A stretch of 64,000 nucleotides of DNA from Aphanothece hegewaldii CCALA 016 (GCF_003007785.1 NZ_PXOH01000021.1:19445-83444); one strand, 5' to 3'. Shown: positions 44,562 to 53,960, counted from the stretch's first letter. The notes: a model not told the origin generated them from the letters alone. Program-made: numbers and translations.

Positions 44562-46310
44562 TTAAGATTTAATCGGCAAGGGTTTAGGACATTGGAAATG
44601 TTGATATACATAACCATTAATATAAGTTTGATTTTCTAAATTTTCTTCACATCCTTGTAACTGCAATTTCCCATTAAAATTCTCCCTAAAATCATCCCTA
44701 GTATTAATCGCCCATACATCTACAGGAAAAGATATTTTATCCAGTAAACCTTGTAAGTTTTTTTGTAGTTTAGTTAAAGAATCATCAGGAATTAAATAAA
44801 AAGAAACATTTTTAGTAAAAGAAGCATTTTTTAACTCTCTAGCAATTCCCATCATTTCCCCCGTTTGTACTAAATTTCGATAAGAAGTTGCAATTAAAAC
44901 AGGTTCAGTGGATTTTTTTTGAATTAATTTTACTAATTGATCGGGTAAATAATATTTGCGATATCCTAAATTATAGCCAACTGTTAAAGAACTTAAAAAA
45001 CCCATCAGTAAAATAATAATAACAGCCTGTTTACCTGTTTTTATTTGTAAAAAATTATTTTTTATTTTATTTTGTTGCCATAAAATTGATAACGCAACAC
45101 CCATTAAAGCAATTACAGAGGGAAAATAAGTAAAATTATAACGCGCTGCTTTTGTAATATCGAGCCTCATCGCATAAGTAATAAATAAAAACAGAATATT
45201 TGTGATAGCAAAAAATCCTGTTAATACAGCTAAACCCAGTTTTAAACTAGGTTGTTGCCATGCTTTTTTAAAAACATGATTCAAAATTGGGATTAACCAA
45301 ACCCAGAATAATATCATGATTAAACCCGATAAAAGAATAATTATTAAAGACTTAGATTCGATAGGCAAAAGAGTAATCATCACAATCCAACCTGAGATTA
45401 ATTGAACAATGGGACTAATAAAACTTAAAAAACCAGTCACATAATGAATTAGCCAATTGATCATCCCTTTTCCATAATCTCTCGGAACAACCGTTAAAAA
45501 CCAAACTGCCGCCGTTGTCAAAGTTCCTAAAATTACAAAAAAAATTCGTAACCAATTATTAAAATAAAATTTTTGTATTTTGATTTGATACAATAAAAAA
45601 ACCAATAAAGTAAGAAGTTCTGCGCCCAAAGTAATACTAAAAAAATAATGAGTCAGCCAACCTAAACTATTAATAATAATCCAGAGTAAAACTAACCATA
45701 ATGGAATTAATCGTCGTTCATTTAGAAATCTTATTCCAATCACCAAACAACACAGAGAAGCAATCACAAAGATCACCCCTAAAGTATAATGACGAGCTTC
45801 TTGTGCAAGATAAATACCATAGGGAGACATCGCCATCATTGCCGCCGAAAATTGACCCGCTAAAGTCGAACGAAAGGCTAATTTACCTAATAAATAACTA
45901 AAAGGAATTGCCAAAACTCCAAAAATTGCAGGAAGCGATCGCATGGCAAATAAAGAAACATATTCCCCATCAGTAGGAAATAATTTCACCCACCAATGAC
46001 ACAAAACAAAATACAAAGGAGGATGATTATCTTCTTGAACAATTAAAGAAATAACATCATTAATAGTCGCATCTGGATTAATCTTAAGCGGTTGTAAAAG
46101 TGTCTCAACCGAAATAAGCTGATTAATGGGAACAGAACGAAAATCATTGCCAAGACTAAAAACCATCGTAGCAAATTCATCCGTCCAAGGGGGTTTTGAA
46201 GTGAGTTGAGTAAACCGAAGAAATAACCCAAGAACAATCCAAATACTAACTAAAATTAATTCTCTGTTTTTACTAAACCTATTCTGCCCAAACAAAAAAA
46301 CTACCCCCAA
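44562..46310 (-). CDS. GT-C membrane glycosyltransferase (family 39/PMT-like)
   Basis: The 582-residue integral membrane protein has about ten to twelve helices. The first extracytoplasmic loop has PPWTDEFATM, whose acidic residues are those expected for polyprenyl-phosphate sugar transferases of the ArnT/PMT type. EDNHPPLYFVLCHWW and SPYGIYLAQEARHY are further family marks. It would move a sugar from a lipid carrier to a glycan, protein or lipid outside the membrane. A soluble C-terminal domain spans about 480-580. It is the first gene of the operon with ureF. Confidence 0.85.
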   Translation of the reverse strand: MGVVFLFGQNRFSKNRELILVSIWIVLGLFLRFTQLTSKPPWTDEFATMVFSLGNDFRSVPINQLISVETLLQPLKINPDATINDVISLIVQEDNHPPLYFVLCHWWVKLFPTDGEYVSLFAMRSLPAIFGVLAIPFSYLLGKLAFRSTLAGQFSAAMMAMSPYGIYLAQEARHYTLGVIFVIASLCCLVIGIRFLNERRLIPLWLVLLWIIINSLGWLTHYFFSITLGAELLTLLVFLLYQIKIQKFYFNNWLRIFFVILGTLTTAAVWFLTVVPRDYGKGMINWLIHYVTGFLSFISPIVQLISGWIVMITLLPIESKSLIIILLSGLIMILFWVWLIPILNHVFKKAWQQPSLKLGLAVLTGFFAITNILFLFITYAMRLDITKAARYNFTYFPSVIALMGVALSILWQQNKIKNNFLQIKTGKQAVIIILLMGFLSSLTVGYNLGYRKYYLPDQLVKLIQKKSTEPVLIATSYRNLVQTGEMMGIARELKNASFTKNVSFYLIPDDSLTKLQKNLQGLLDKISFPVDVWAINTRDDFRENFNGKLQLQGCEENLENQTYINGYVYQHFQCPKPLPIKS

Positions 46311-46487
46311 AACTCTAAATTTTAATCATAAACTATTAAATTATCCTTGATTCTGACTGTTGCTGGTGGTTTTTGGTTGCGTCATCTCAATCATAAGAAA
46401 ATTTTCTGGCTCAAAGAGAGGTTTAGTGAGTGCAGATGTCAAAACGGCTGCTAATCTAGAAAAGGGAATCAATAAAGGATAACAATT

Positions 46488-47786
46488 GTGGCGTTTAAGA
46501 TTGGATTACTAGGATTAGGAACGGTAGGAACTGGTGTAGCTAAGATTTTACTCGATCCAGTTGGCCGAAATCCGCTTATTAAAGAGATTACCATTGAACG
46601 GGTCGGAGTTCGATCGCTCTCTAAAACCCGTGATATTTCCCTATCACCCGACTTATTCACCACTACTCTCGAAGAAATTGTTACCGATCCAGACATCGAT
46701 ATTGTTGTAGAATTACTCGGTGGCTTAGAACCTTCACGCTCTCTGATTTTAAAAGCCATCGAGAACGGTAAACACATTGTTACAGCTAATAAAGCCGTTA
46801 TTGCCCGTTATGGCGAAGAAATCTATACAGCAGCCAATGAAGCGGGGGTTTATGTTTTACTAGAAGGAGCAGTCGGGGGCGGTATTCCCGTCATCAAACC
46901 TTTAAAACAGTCTCTTGGGGCAAACCGTATTAATAGTATTATCGGCATCGTCAACGGCACGACTAATTATATCTTGACGCAAATGACCCAAGAAAAGGCG
47001 GATTTTGACGATGTTTTAGCCGAAGCCCAAAAATTAGGTTATGCTGAAGCTGATCCAACTGCCGATGTTGATGGGCTCGATGCGGCGGATAAAATTGCTA
47101 TTCTGGCATCATTGGGATTTGGTGGACGAGTAAAACGAGAAGATGTTTACTGTGAAGGAATACGTCAAGTCAGTGCAGTTGATATTAATTATGCCGATCG
47201 CTTGGGCTTTATTATTAAATTATTGGCTATTGCTAAAGGTTCAAAAGGCGACGCATCCGATACCCTAGAATTGAGAGTACATCCGACATTAGTTCCTAAA
47301 ACACATCCATTAGCCAGTATTAACGGTGTGTATAACGCGATTTTAGTTGAAGGTGAACCCCTCGGACAAGTTATGTTTTTTGGTCGAGGAGCAGGTGAAG
47401 GGCCAACCGCAAGCGCTGTTGTTTCTGATATTATGAATATTGTTGCAATTCTTTCGAGTGGTGGCGATAGCAAGACTTTAGAGCCGCTTTTGACTTGTAC
47501 ACATCAACATTATTGCAATCTTACGCCCATTGAAGCCCTAGAGACTCGTTTTTATGCCCGTTTCTTGTGTCGGGATGTTCCTGGAGTTATTGGACATTTA
47601 GGAACGAGTTTCGGTAAACATCGCGTGAGTCTCGAATCTGTGGTACAAATCGGTTTTCAAGATAATTTAGCCGAAATTGTCGTCGTTACTCATAATGTTA
47701 AAGAAGGGAATTTCCGTCAAGCCCTAAGTGAAATTGAAAGTTTAGAGGCGATTCATAGTATTCCCAGTATTTTGAGAGTACTTTGA
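46488..47786 (+). CDS. hom: Homoserine dehydrogenase
   Basis: The 432-residue enzyme reduces aspartate semialdehyde to homoserine for threonine and methionine. The NAD(P) site is GLLGLGTVGTGV near the N terminus. IVNGTTNYILTQM, YAEADPTADVDGLDAADK and the catalytic lysine region are conserved. A C-terminal ACT domain spans about 355-430 (RDVPGVIGHLGTSFG), implying allosteric control, usually by threonine. The start is a GTG with AAGGAT upstream. The peptidase gene starts seven bases after the stop. Confidence 0.95.
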   Translation: MAFKIGLLGLGTVGTGVAKILLDPVGRNPLIKEITIERVGVRSLSKTRDISLSPDLFTTTLEEIVTDPDIDIVVELLGGLEPSRSLILKAIENGKHIVTANKAVIARYGEEIYTAANEAGVYVLLEGAVGGGIPVIKPLKQSLGANRINSIIGIVNGTTNYILTQMTQEKADFDDVLAEAQKLGYAEADPTADVDGLDAADKIAILASLGFGGRVKREDVYCEGIRQVSAVDINYADRLGFIIKLLAIAKGSKGDASDTLELRVHPTLVPKTHPLASINGVYNAILVEGEPLGQVMFFGRGAGEGPTASAVVSDIMNIVAILSSGGDSKTLEPLLTCTHQHYCNLTPIEALETRFYARFLCRDVPGVIGHLGTSFGKHRVSLESVVQIGFQDNLAEIVVVTHNVKEGNFRQALSEIESLEAIHSIPSILRVL

Positions 47787-47793
47787 ATATTGT

Positions 47794-48678
47794 ATGTTAA
47801 ATGGTTTTAAGTTATTAAAAAGTTTGCCGCTACTATTGATGATGATGGCAAATCAATCAGCTTTAGCACAAACGGGGTTTCCTCAACCTCAAATGACTCC
47901 TAATACTCAGCTTTGCCCTTCGCCCGTTCTTTCTCGTCTCAAAAAACATAAAATTATTGAAGGTGAAACGGCACAAAGTATCGCTCAACAATATAACCTT
48001 TTACCCGAAACTCTCCTCCGACTTAATCCTATTCTTAAAGAAAAAACTTGGCCAGTCGGACAAGAAATTTTAATCCCTCCTTTTAATGGTATTCGTATAG
48101 AATCACCCAAAGGCGCAACTTGGCAAGATTTGGGGGAAGCTTACGGTATTAGATCTGATGTATTATTTGAACTGAACGGCTGTGTTAAATCACCGAAAAT
48201 TGTTTTTATTCCAGGAACTAACTGGAGTAGTACGAGAAAAAAAGATTATCTTGGATTGAGTGGTTATCCTTTGCCCTTCATTGCACCGATTGGACTAAAA
48301 TACGGTTGGCAACCAAATCCAATTAGTCTACAACGTTTGTTTCATAGTGGCGTAGATTTATTAGCTGATGTCGGTACACCAGTTCTAGCCGCAGAAAGAG
48401 GCGATGTCGTCTTTGTTGGGCAAGAAGGGGCTTATGGTATTCTGATTGTGATTAATCATCCAAACGATCGGCAAACGCGTTATGCTCATTTAAGCCGTGT
48501 CAACGTTAAAATGGGTCAATCTGTGCAAACGGGTGATGTGATTGGAGAAGTAGGAACAACAGGGCAACCAGATCTAAAAATGCCCCATCTTCATTTTGAA
48601 GTAAGGACTAAATTATCGGTGGGTTGGGTAGCCCAAGATCCCGAAATTCATTTTTTACCCAATTCCGAATCAAAATAA
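47794..48678 (+). CDS. M23 family metallopeptidase with LysM-type repeats
   Basis: The 294-residue exported cell-wall protein has a signal peptide at about 1-26 (ends SALAQ). Two LysM-like segments follow (about 50-100 and 105-145), for example ETAQSIAQQYNLLPETLLRLNP. The C-terminal M23 domain at about 180-280 has zinc ligands in HSGVDLLA and in MPHLHFEV. It would bind and cut peptidoglycan, or act as an activator like EnvC/NlpD. The pair with hom is positional only. Confidence 0.9.
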   Translation: MLNGFKLLKSLPLLLMMMANQSALAQTGFPQPQMTPNTQLCPSPVLSRLKKHKIIEGETAQSIAQQYNLLPETLLRLNPILKEKTWPVGQEILIPPFNGIRIESPKGATWQDLGEAYGIRSDVLFELNGCVKSPKIVFIPGTNWSSTRKKDYLGLSGYPLPFIAPIGLKYGWQPNPISLQRLFHSGVDLLADVGTPVLAAERGDVVFVGQEGAYGILIVINHPNDRQTRYAHLSRVNVKMGQSVQTGDVIGEVGTTGQPDLKMPHLHFEVRTKLSVGWVAQDPEIHFLPNSESK

Positions 48679-48930
48679 AGCAAAAATTTCATAATAAGTT
48701 CATAGGATCGACACAACCACCTGATTAAATAATCTAAAGTTAATTAGCGATTTGACTTCCTGATGCTTTTCTTAAAGATCTAAACCTGATATGATATAAG
48801 GCTGGTCATGGGGAAAGGTATCAAGGTATACCAAAATTCATGGAATCACCCAACAGTAGGAAGGCAACACGACCCGATTACTTTAAATTAAAATTCATAT
48901 TGTCAAGCGAGACAAGTCGTCAGGTATCCT

Positions 48931-49134
48931 ATGGAGGCTCAACAAGAACAATTATTGCTACAATTTTTGACACAAGAGATGGATATTCCTTGTCAGTCTC
49001 TTGAACGAGTTGTACGTCAATGTGATGCGGCAGCAGGTTCATTACCGATCATTTTATGGCAATACGGATTTATTAATATCCATCAGTTACAGCAAGTTTT
49101 TGATTGGTTAGATACTTCCTACTTAGCGGGATGA
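48931..49134 (+). CDS. DUF2949 family small protein
   Basis: This 67-residue helical protein has the phrase LLLQFLTQEMDIP and IILWQYGFINIHQLQQVFDWL, matching the small cyanobacterial family DUF2949. Function is unknown. The 252-base spacer upstream may hold its promoter; nothing else was recognised there. Confidence 0.75.
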   Translation: MEAQQEQLLLQFLTQEMDIPCQSLERVVRQCDAAAGSLPIILWQYGFINIHQLQQVFDWLDTSYLAG

Positions 49135-49187
49135 GAGTAGGTATGATAGAAGCTATCGCTTACCCACTCTCAAAATATCCTCATAAA

Positions 49188-49514
49188 CTACATCCGCGAA
49201 AGGGCAGAAATTTTAGATACTTTTTCTCTCTCTAGCCCCTGTATATCCTCAAGATACAGCCATCCTTCTTTCAATAATTGGGCAAAGACAAAAAGAAGGA
49301 CAGAATATCTATAGTCATATTTTCCATCGATTTGATGTCTTCTCGCGCTCAAGAAGTCATGGAGATACCAAACATCCTCGATTTTGGCGATTTTGTCTGA
49401 TTGGTCTTGAACATAATCGATTAACGCCATTATTTCTCGATCGTAAGCTTTTTTAAAGGCTTGCTGGGCGATCTCTTTTTCGGTTTCTGTCCAGGTAATT
49501 TCGCTCACTTGCAT
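49188..49514 (-). CDS. frp: Fluorescence recovery protein
   Basis: The 108-residue helical protein matches FRP, which detaches active orange carotenoid protein from the phycobilisome and speeds its return to the dark state. The functional stretch DVWYLHDFLSARRHQIDGKYD (split: DVWYLHDFLSA then RRHQIDGKYD) holds W49, H52, D53 and R59, equivalent to the known OCP-contacting residues. It lies downstream of ocp on the same strand, but a terminator separates them, so it probably has its own promoter in the 160-base gap. Confidence 0.93.
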   Translation of the reverse strand: MQVSEITWTETEKEIAQQAFKKAYDREIMALIDYVQDQSDKIAKIEDVWYLHDFLSARRHQIDGKYDYRYSVLLFVFAQLLKEGWLYLEDIQGLEREKVSKISALSRM

Positions 49515-49580
49515 AATTATATTAATCTTAAACTTTACTTATCTTAGCAGAACTTAACAAATCTTAATATAAAAATTCAT

Positions 49581-49609
49581 AAAAAAAGAGTTCTCGCTTG
49601 CAAGAGAAC
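49581..49609 (-). terminator. Rho-independent terminator after ocp
   Basis: Reading the minus strand, GTTCTC and GAGAAC (49604-49609 and 49590-49595) form a 6-base-pair stem with an 8-base loop, followed by TCTTTTTTT. It lies 66 bases after the ocp stop and before frp. Confidence 0.8.
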
Positions 49610-49674
49610 CCCGAATTTGTAAGAGTTTGAAGATGAGAGAGCCTAGAAATTAAACCTTTACAATTAGTTTTTTT

Positions 49675-50634
49675 TTAGCGGACAAAATTTAATAATTCTT
49701 TGGGAGAAGCGAGTAAATCGATCGCCACAAAGAAAATTTTACCTTCAGGATTGATTAAAAATCTCCACGCCATATTCATACCCACACCAGCACCAAACCA
49801 AGGTGTTTGGACTTTTCCAGTGACTTTAATTTGAGTATAGCCATCTTGTGCGGGTTCAGAAACACCTTTTTCGGGAAGTAATTTAAGATTTTGGCATTCT
49901 TCTCTAAAAAAGCGGAAGACAGCATCTTTACCGACAATCGGTCTTTGAAAAGGAGGTTGTAACGCACCATCGGGCGTAAATAGATTAATCAGCGCGTCAA
50001 AGTCGTTAGCGTTTAAGTTATCCATGTAACTTAAAACGGTAGGATTAGTCACACCTTCGATACTGACTTTGGTACGTTCTGAGATTTCTTGAGGAGGTAC
50101 AACCGGTTCAGCAACTTTGGTGTAAGTTCCCATTTTACTCGCATCAAAGCCCATATCAACGACACAATTGCGTAAAACGGTGATTTGTTGACCAGATTCG
50201 AGTTGTTTAATCGCGTCTAAAACGGCAGAAGCATTAGCAGAAAGCTGATAGCCTTTGGGAATTGGTGCAACACTGCCATCTTCCATCCATTGTCCTAGCT
50301 GATACCAGAAACCAAGTTTGATATTAGCAGACCAAGTAGCGTAGATCCGAGAAATGGGTGTATCTGCGCGGTTGGTGAGATCACACATTACTTGTGATTG
50401 TTGCAGAGGAGTCATGGAGCGAACTTCATTCATGGTTTTTTCTGCAAATACCATACTAGCAGCACCAGGAGCCGCGATCGTAATCGTTTTACCCATTTCT
50501 AGATAGGCAAACCAAATTAAAGCCAGTTGGTCTTCAGCACTAAGCTGACTGAAACGAGCGATGGTTGCAGGCACGGCATCTGCGGACAAGGTATTAGGAA
50601 AGATGTTACGGGCCGAATCAATCGTAAATGGCAT
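49675..50634 (-). CDS. ocp: Orange carotenoid protein
   Basis: The 319-residue photoprotective protein binds a keto-carotenoid and, after strong blue light, quenches phycobilisomes. The helical N-terminal domain (1-165) has Y44, W110 and the inter-domain R155. An NTF2-like C-terminal domain (195-319) carries Y203 and W290, matching Y201 and W288 of Synechocystis OCP with a two-residue shift. The length and the presence of frp nearby fit the OCP1 type. AAAGG precedes the ATG. Confidence 0.97.
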   Translation of the reverse strand: MPFTIDSARNIFPNTLSADAVPATIARFSQLSAEDQLALIWFAYLEMGKTITIAAPGAASMVFAEKTMNEVRSMTPLQQSQVMCDLTNRADTPISRIYATWSANIKLGFWYQLGQWMEDGSVAPIPKGYQLSANASAVLDAIKQLESGQQITVLRNCVVDMGFDASKMGTYTKVAEPVVPPQEISERTKVSIEGVTNPTVLSYMDNLNANDFDALINLFTPDGALQPPFQRPIVGKDAVFRFFREECQNLKLLPEKGVSEPAQDGYTQIKVTGKVQTPWFGAGVGMNMAWRFLINPEGKIFFVAIDLLASPKELLNFVR

Positions 50635-50733
50635 AAAGGAACCTTTGTTAACTTTAGTTACAATATATCACGTTTTGTAAAGTTTTATGTAACAAAAAAA
50701 TATTGTATTTTTGCACTTCTACAATAATTTTTT

Positions 50734-51804
50734 TTAATGTAAATTTTGCAATAGCTTATTCTCTATGGCTTTGACGAGTTTTTCATTAGTCCAGTTAGAG
50801 TAAAGATGTGAGGCGATCGCACATCCGCCCGCTCCTACCCCTTCCTTGACAAAACCGCGCTCATATGCTAACAACTGAGGACAAATTGATTGAGAAAAAT
50901 TCAGTTGTGTAGCGAGTAAAGGAACCGTTTTCAGTTGTTCGGCTAAACCGATTGTATCTCCTGTGGGGTCTTCGGCGACCCATCGTGTCGTCCCGACGAC
51001 AATATTTTCCCAGTTAACGGGTAACTTGAGAGCTTGTATCAAAGCATAAACAGCGAGCATTTGTGTACCACCCGCTAATAAAACCCCGGCGGTGTGACTT
51101 GCAGTAATAGCCATTCCTGCGGCGACAACTTGCATCGGATCACCCACAGAGGCGATTAATTCGAGAGGATGAGAAAAAATGGCTTTTTTTAACCCTTCTT
51201 GAACAATTAACCATTTTTGCTCATGATTACATTGCGGATGGCTACTATTCACCTTTCCTTGTGCAGCAACACCCAAACCCGTTAGGATACTTAAAGCGGT
51301 AGTCGTTCCCCCAACCACACATTCACCAATCATCAAATAACTGTTTTTTGCTTGTTGGGCTAATTTTTCACCCCAAGACATCCCTTGATAAAAAAGATGT
51401 TCGACTATATCTAAAGGTAATGCTTGCCCAGAAGATAAGCAACGCGCCGCCATTCCTTGTAAATTGATATGCGGAACACAAGGAGGCTCAGGTAAACCAG
51501 AATTAAATAAATATACAGGAATATTAAAAGATTCGACAACAGCACGAGAAATATAAACAGGAGACGCACCCACCGTAAGAGGAGGTAGCGGGTAAGTCGG
51601 GTGAGGTTGGATACCATTAATCAGGAATTCTGCGTCGGCTAATGCGGTATACTTGCGATCGTTTGGTGTAGCACCAGCAGCCGAAATCCCAGAAATCAAA
51701 CCCGTTTGTGTAAAACCCAAAATACAAGCAAAAATCGGTAAACATTCTTGATAACGTTTTAACCAAGCTTGTCCTCGATGAAACTGAGTATAAACTTGAA
51801 TCAT
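50734..51804 (-). CDS. CobT-like phosphoribosyltransferase family protein (UPF0284)
   Basis: The 356-residue protein is related to nicotinate mononucleotide:dimethylbenzimidazole phosphoribosyltransferase. GECVVGGTTTALSILTGLG (about 159-177) and ASHTAGVLLAGGTQM are recognisable. Cyanobacteria make pseudocobalamin, so this distant homologue may activate adenine or another base, but this is not certain. It begins just 12 bases from the left flank of the first TnpB element and reads on the same strand as the DUF2232 gene beyond it, so the element may split an older operon. Confidence 0.82.
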   Translation of the reverse strand: MIQVYTQFHRGQAWLKRYQECLPIFACILGFTQTGLISGISAAGATPNDRKYTALADAEFLINGIQPHPTYPLPPLTVGASPVYISRAVVESFNIPVYLFNSGLPEPPCVPHINLQGMAARCLSSGQALPLDIVEHLFYQGMSWGEKLAQQAKNSYLMIGECVVGGTTTALSILTGLGVAAQGKVNSSHPQCNHEQKWLIVQEGLKKAIFSHPLELIASVGDPMQVVAAGMAITASHTAGVLLAGGTQMLAVYALIQALKLPVNWENIVVGTTRWVAEDPTGDTIGLAEQLKTVPLLATQLNFSQSICPQLLAYERGFVKEGVGAGGCAIASHLYSNWTNEKLVKAIENKLLQNLH

Positions 51805-51916
51805 GAATTATATTTATTCATCAAAAATTTTGCGGTTTGAAACCCCGTCCTTAAGGACGGCTTTACATTTAGAGGTTTTCGCTATATAATAAAAATGTAG
51901 CGAAACACCATTGAAT

Positions 51917-53161
51917 ATGTACGCCACTCAAAAAAATCAACTCAGACGACTTAGCCAACAGGAATTTAACGCCCTGACTGCTTTGTGTCGTTTGAGCAAA
52001 AATCTTTTCAACGTGGCGTTGTATGAATGTAGGCAGTATTTCTTTACAGAAAGAAAACGATTGACCTACGAATCTAACTACCATATCTGCAAGAAGAACG
52101 AGAACTATCGAATGCTTAATACCGATATTGCTCAACAGACAATGAAGGTGGTAGATAGAAGTATGCGGTCTTTCTTGGGGTTGCTCAAAGCCATCAGTGT
52201 AGGACGATGTGCGCCATATCCACAACTGCCTAAATATTTGCCGAAAAATGGTTATTTTCCTTTGATTATTCCGAGAATTAAACTCAAGAATGGGTTCTTT
52301 AAAATTCCCATGTCTCAACAATTTAAACAGGAACATGGTGAGGTTAAAATTCAATTCCCAGAAAGACTGAAAGACAAGAATATCAAGGAGGTAAGAATCC
52401 ATCCAAAATATTCGGCTCGATGGTTTGAGATTGAGTACATTTATGAGGATGAAAAAATCGAAGCATCTGTCAATTCTTCTAAAGCTATGGCTATTGATTT
52501 GGGGGTTGATAATCTTGCTGCTTGCTTTGACACTGACGGGCATCAATTTCTGATTGATGGAAAAAGACTTAAAAGTATTAATCAGTGGTACAACAAGTGC
52601 AACGCGATTCTTCAGTCGGCCAAAGATAAACAGGGGATTAAGAGCTTTACCCATAAACAAGCCCGTCTCTATCAATGGCGTAACAATTGTGTTCGAGACT
52701 ATCTGAACAAAACGGCTCGAATAATAATTAATCACTGTTTGACAAAAGAGATTGGTAAGCTGATAGTTGGCTACAATCCAGGGATCAAACAAGAAATTAA
52801 TATCGGGCGTTCTAACAATCAGAACTTTGTCCAAATTCCTTTTTGGCATCTTCGGCAAAAACTGAGTGCTTTGTGTTCTCGCTATGGGATTGAATACCTC
52901 GAACAAGAGGAATCTTACTCGTCTAAGGCTAGTTTTTACGACCAAGACAAAATCCCTGTATATAATGCCGATAATCCCAGTAACAAAAAGTTTTCTGGGA
53001 AAAGAATTAAACGGGGATTGTATCAGACAAAAAATAAACATCTTGTGAGTGCCGATATTAACGGCAGTGCCAATATTTTGGTTAAAAGTAAGCACAGACT
53101 CAGTTTTGAGCGAGTGACTAGCGGGTTTTTGGCTAACCCTTTAAGGATGAAGATCTCTTAA
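51917..53161 (+). CDS. TnpB family RNA-guided nuclease, copy A
   Basis: The 414-residue protein has an N-terminal helical REC/wedge part and a RuvC nuclease fold. RuvC I aspartate is in AIDLGVDNLAA at about 193-203, the RuvC II glutamate is in YLEQEESYSSKAS, and the RuvC III aspartate is in SADINGSANI. The CxxC zinc ribbon usually found between RuvC II and III is missing. ATG 51917 is chosen because it matches copy B; a TTG is six bases earlier. TnpB proteins cut DNA guided by an RNA made from the element's right end. A long open frame on the opposite strand is a shadow. Confidence 0.88.
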   Translation: MYATQKNQLRRLSQQEFNALTALCRLSKNLFNVALYECRQYFFTERKRLTYESNYHICKKNENYRMLNTDIAQQTMKVVDRSMRSFLGLLKAISVGRCAPYPQLPKYLPKNGYFPLIIPRIKLKNGFFKIPMSQQFKQEHGEVKIQFPERLKDKNIKEVRIHPKYSARWFEIEYIYEDEKIEASVNSSKAMAIDLGVDNLAACFDTDGHQFLIDGKRLKSINQWYNKCNAILQSAKDKQGIKSFTHKQARLYQWRNNCVRDYLNKTARIIINHCLTKEIGKLIVGYNPGIKQEINIGRSNNQNFVQIPFWHLRQKLSALCSRYGIEYLEQEESYSSKASFYDQDKIPVYNADNPSNKKFSGKRIKRGLYQTKNKHLVSADINGSANILVKSKHRLSFERVTSGFLANPLRMKIS

Positions 53162-53194
53162 GAATCTTCGCCGTTTACGGCGGTAGAGTGTCAA
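53149..53194 (+). ncRNA. Candidate guide RNA scaffold, right end of element A
   Basis: After and overlapping the tnpB stop, GAAGAT (53149-53154) can pair with ATCTTC (53164-53169), followed by the hairpin CGCCG-TTTA-CGGCG (53169-53182) and GTAGAG. In TnpB systems the right end and its flank are transcribed as the guide RNA. The guide would start near 53189-53195 and enter the DUF2232 gene. RNA ends are inferred. Confidence 0.4.
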
Positions 53195-53960
53195 AATCTA
53201 ACAAAGTTTGTACCCATTGAGGAGGACGAGGAATCGGATTTCCTAAACGGTCTAATACTAATAATGCGACCAAATGAACCGTAAATAAATATATTAAACT
53301 ATTTAATAAAATCGTTCCAACTGCTAAAACTTGAATCATTTCAAAACTCGGTATCGCAAGTAAACCCAACTTCAGGAAAATCCACTCAGCAAATTCCGTT
53401 ACTTGTGTAATAACGAATGTCCAAAGATCTTCGCCTAAAAGGATAGAAAATAACCAAAATCGGAATAATAGACCAATAGCACCAATTAAAGCCCCTGTAA
53501 CAATGGAAAATAACCAAGGTGCGCCTCGTCGCCAACACATCCCCAACTGAACACCCATCAAGCCATAAGGGATAAAAAAAACAATACTACGAGTCGGCCC
53601 CATTAATACAGATAATAACAGTCCTGAGACGATCGCACTCATCCAAGAGGCACGATTTCCCCAACGTAAATAAGCTAAAGCAATGGGTATAGGAAAAAAA
53701 ATCCGCAAAAGTGGACCTAGGGGAAAATAATAATTAATCAACCAAATTAGACTCGCCGTACTCGCTAAAAAAGCCGTTTCGACCATAATGAGAGTCGCTA
53801 TTCCTCGTTGTGGGACTTTTTGTTTATCTCCAGATGGAGATAGAGAAGCCGTTGCTTTTGGTGTTTCATCTTCTCCTACATCAACCCAATTAGAATGATC
53901 TATGTTAGAGGAAGAACGTGCGCGAAGCGTGCCTTCGGCATCATGATTATGGCTATTCAT
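53175..53960 (-). CDS. DUF2232 multi-pass membrane protein
   Basis: The 261-residue protein has a polar N-terminal tail of about 50 residues and about six membrane helices. The conserved region begins VETAFLASTASLIWLINYYF and continues LGPLLRIFFPIPIALAYLRWG, typical of cyanobacterial DUF2232 proteins, perhaps related to ECF transporter S-components. The gene is bracketed by two TnpB elements. Its last three codons and stop lie in the right end of element A, and its start codon lies within an eight-base match shared with the left flank of A. The reading frame is intact. Confidence 0.82.
   Translation of the reverse strand: MNSHNHDAEGTLRARSSSNIDHSNWVDVGEDETPKATASLSPSGDKQKVPQRGIATLIMVETAFLASTASLIWLINYYFPLGPLLRIFFPIPIALAYLRWGNRASWMSAIVSGLLLSVLMGPTRSIVFFIPYGLMGVQLGMCWRRGAPWLFSIVTGALIGAIGLLFRFWLFSILLGEDLWTFVITQVTEFAEWIFLKLGLLAIPSFEMIQVLAVGTILLNSLIYLFTVHLVALLVLDRLGNPIPRPPQWVQTLLDFDTLPP
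53921..53940. repeat. Short double-hairpin sequence inside a coding region
   Basis: CGCGAAGCG (53921-53929) and TGCCTTCGGCA (53930-53940) are two adjacent mini hairpins. Sequences of this kind are known as dispersed repeats in several cyanobacteria. It is in frame and encodes part of the tail AEGTLRA of the DUF2232 protein. GC content is far above the surroundings. Confidence 0.6.

Larger units (their letters stand above)
51816..53194 (+). mobile_element. TnpB element A (IS200/IS605-type derivative without tnpA)
   Basis: A single tnpB gene is flanked by ends that recur at element B. The left flank carries GAAACCCCGTCC and the palindrome CCGTCCTTAAGGACGG (51845-51860). The right end has the sequence GGCTAACCCTTTAAGGATGA, a hairpin and GGTAGAG. 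No tnpA is present, so it is non-autonomous. The boundaries are estimated from the two-copy comparison; the sequence ATTCATCA (51816-51823) is the farthest left match. Confidence 0.75.

Noticed and set aside
51869..53095. A 408-codon open frame on the minus strand across TnpB copy A, and a similar 383-codon one across copy B (54028-55179)
   Set aside because: They mirror the TnpB coding frame, have no recognisable domain, and TnpB has clear RuvC motifs. They are side effects of codon choice.
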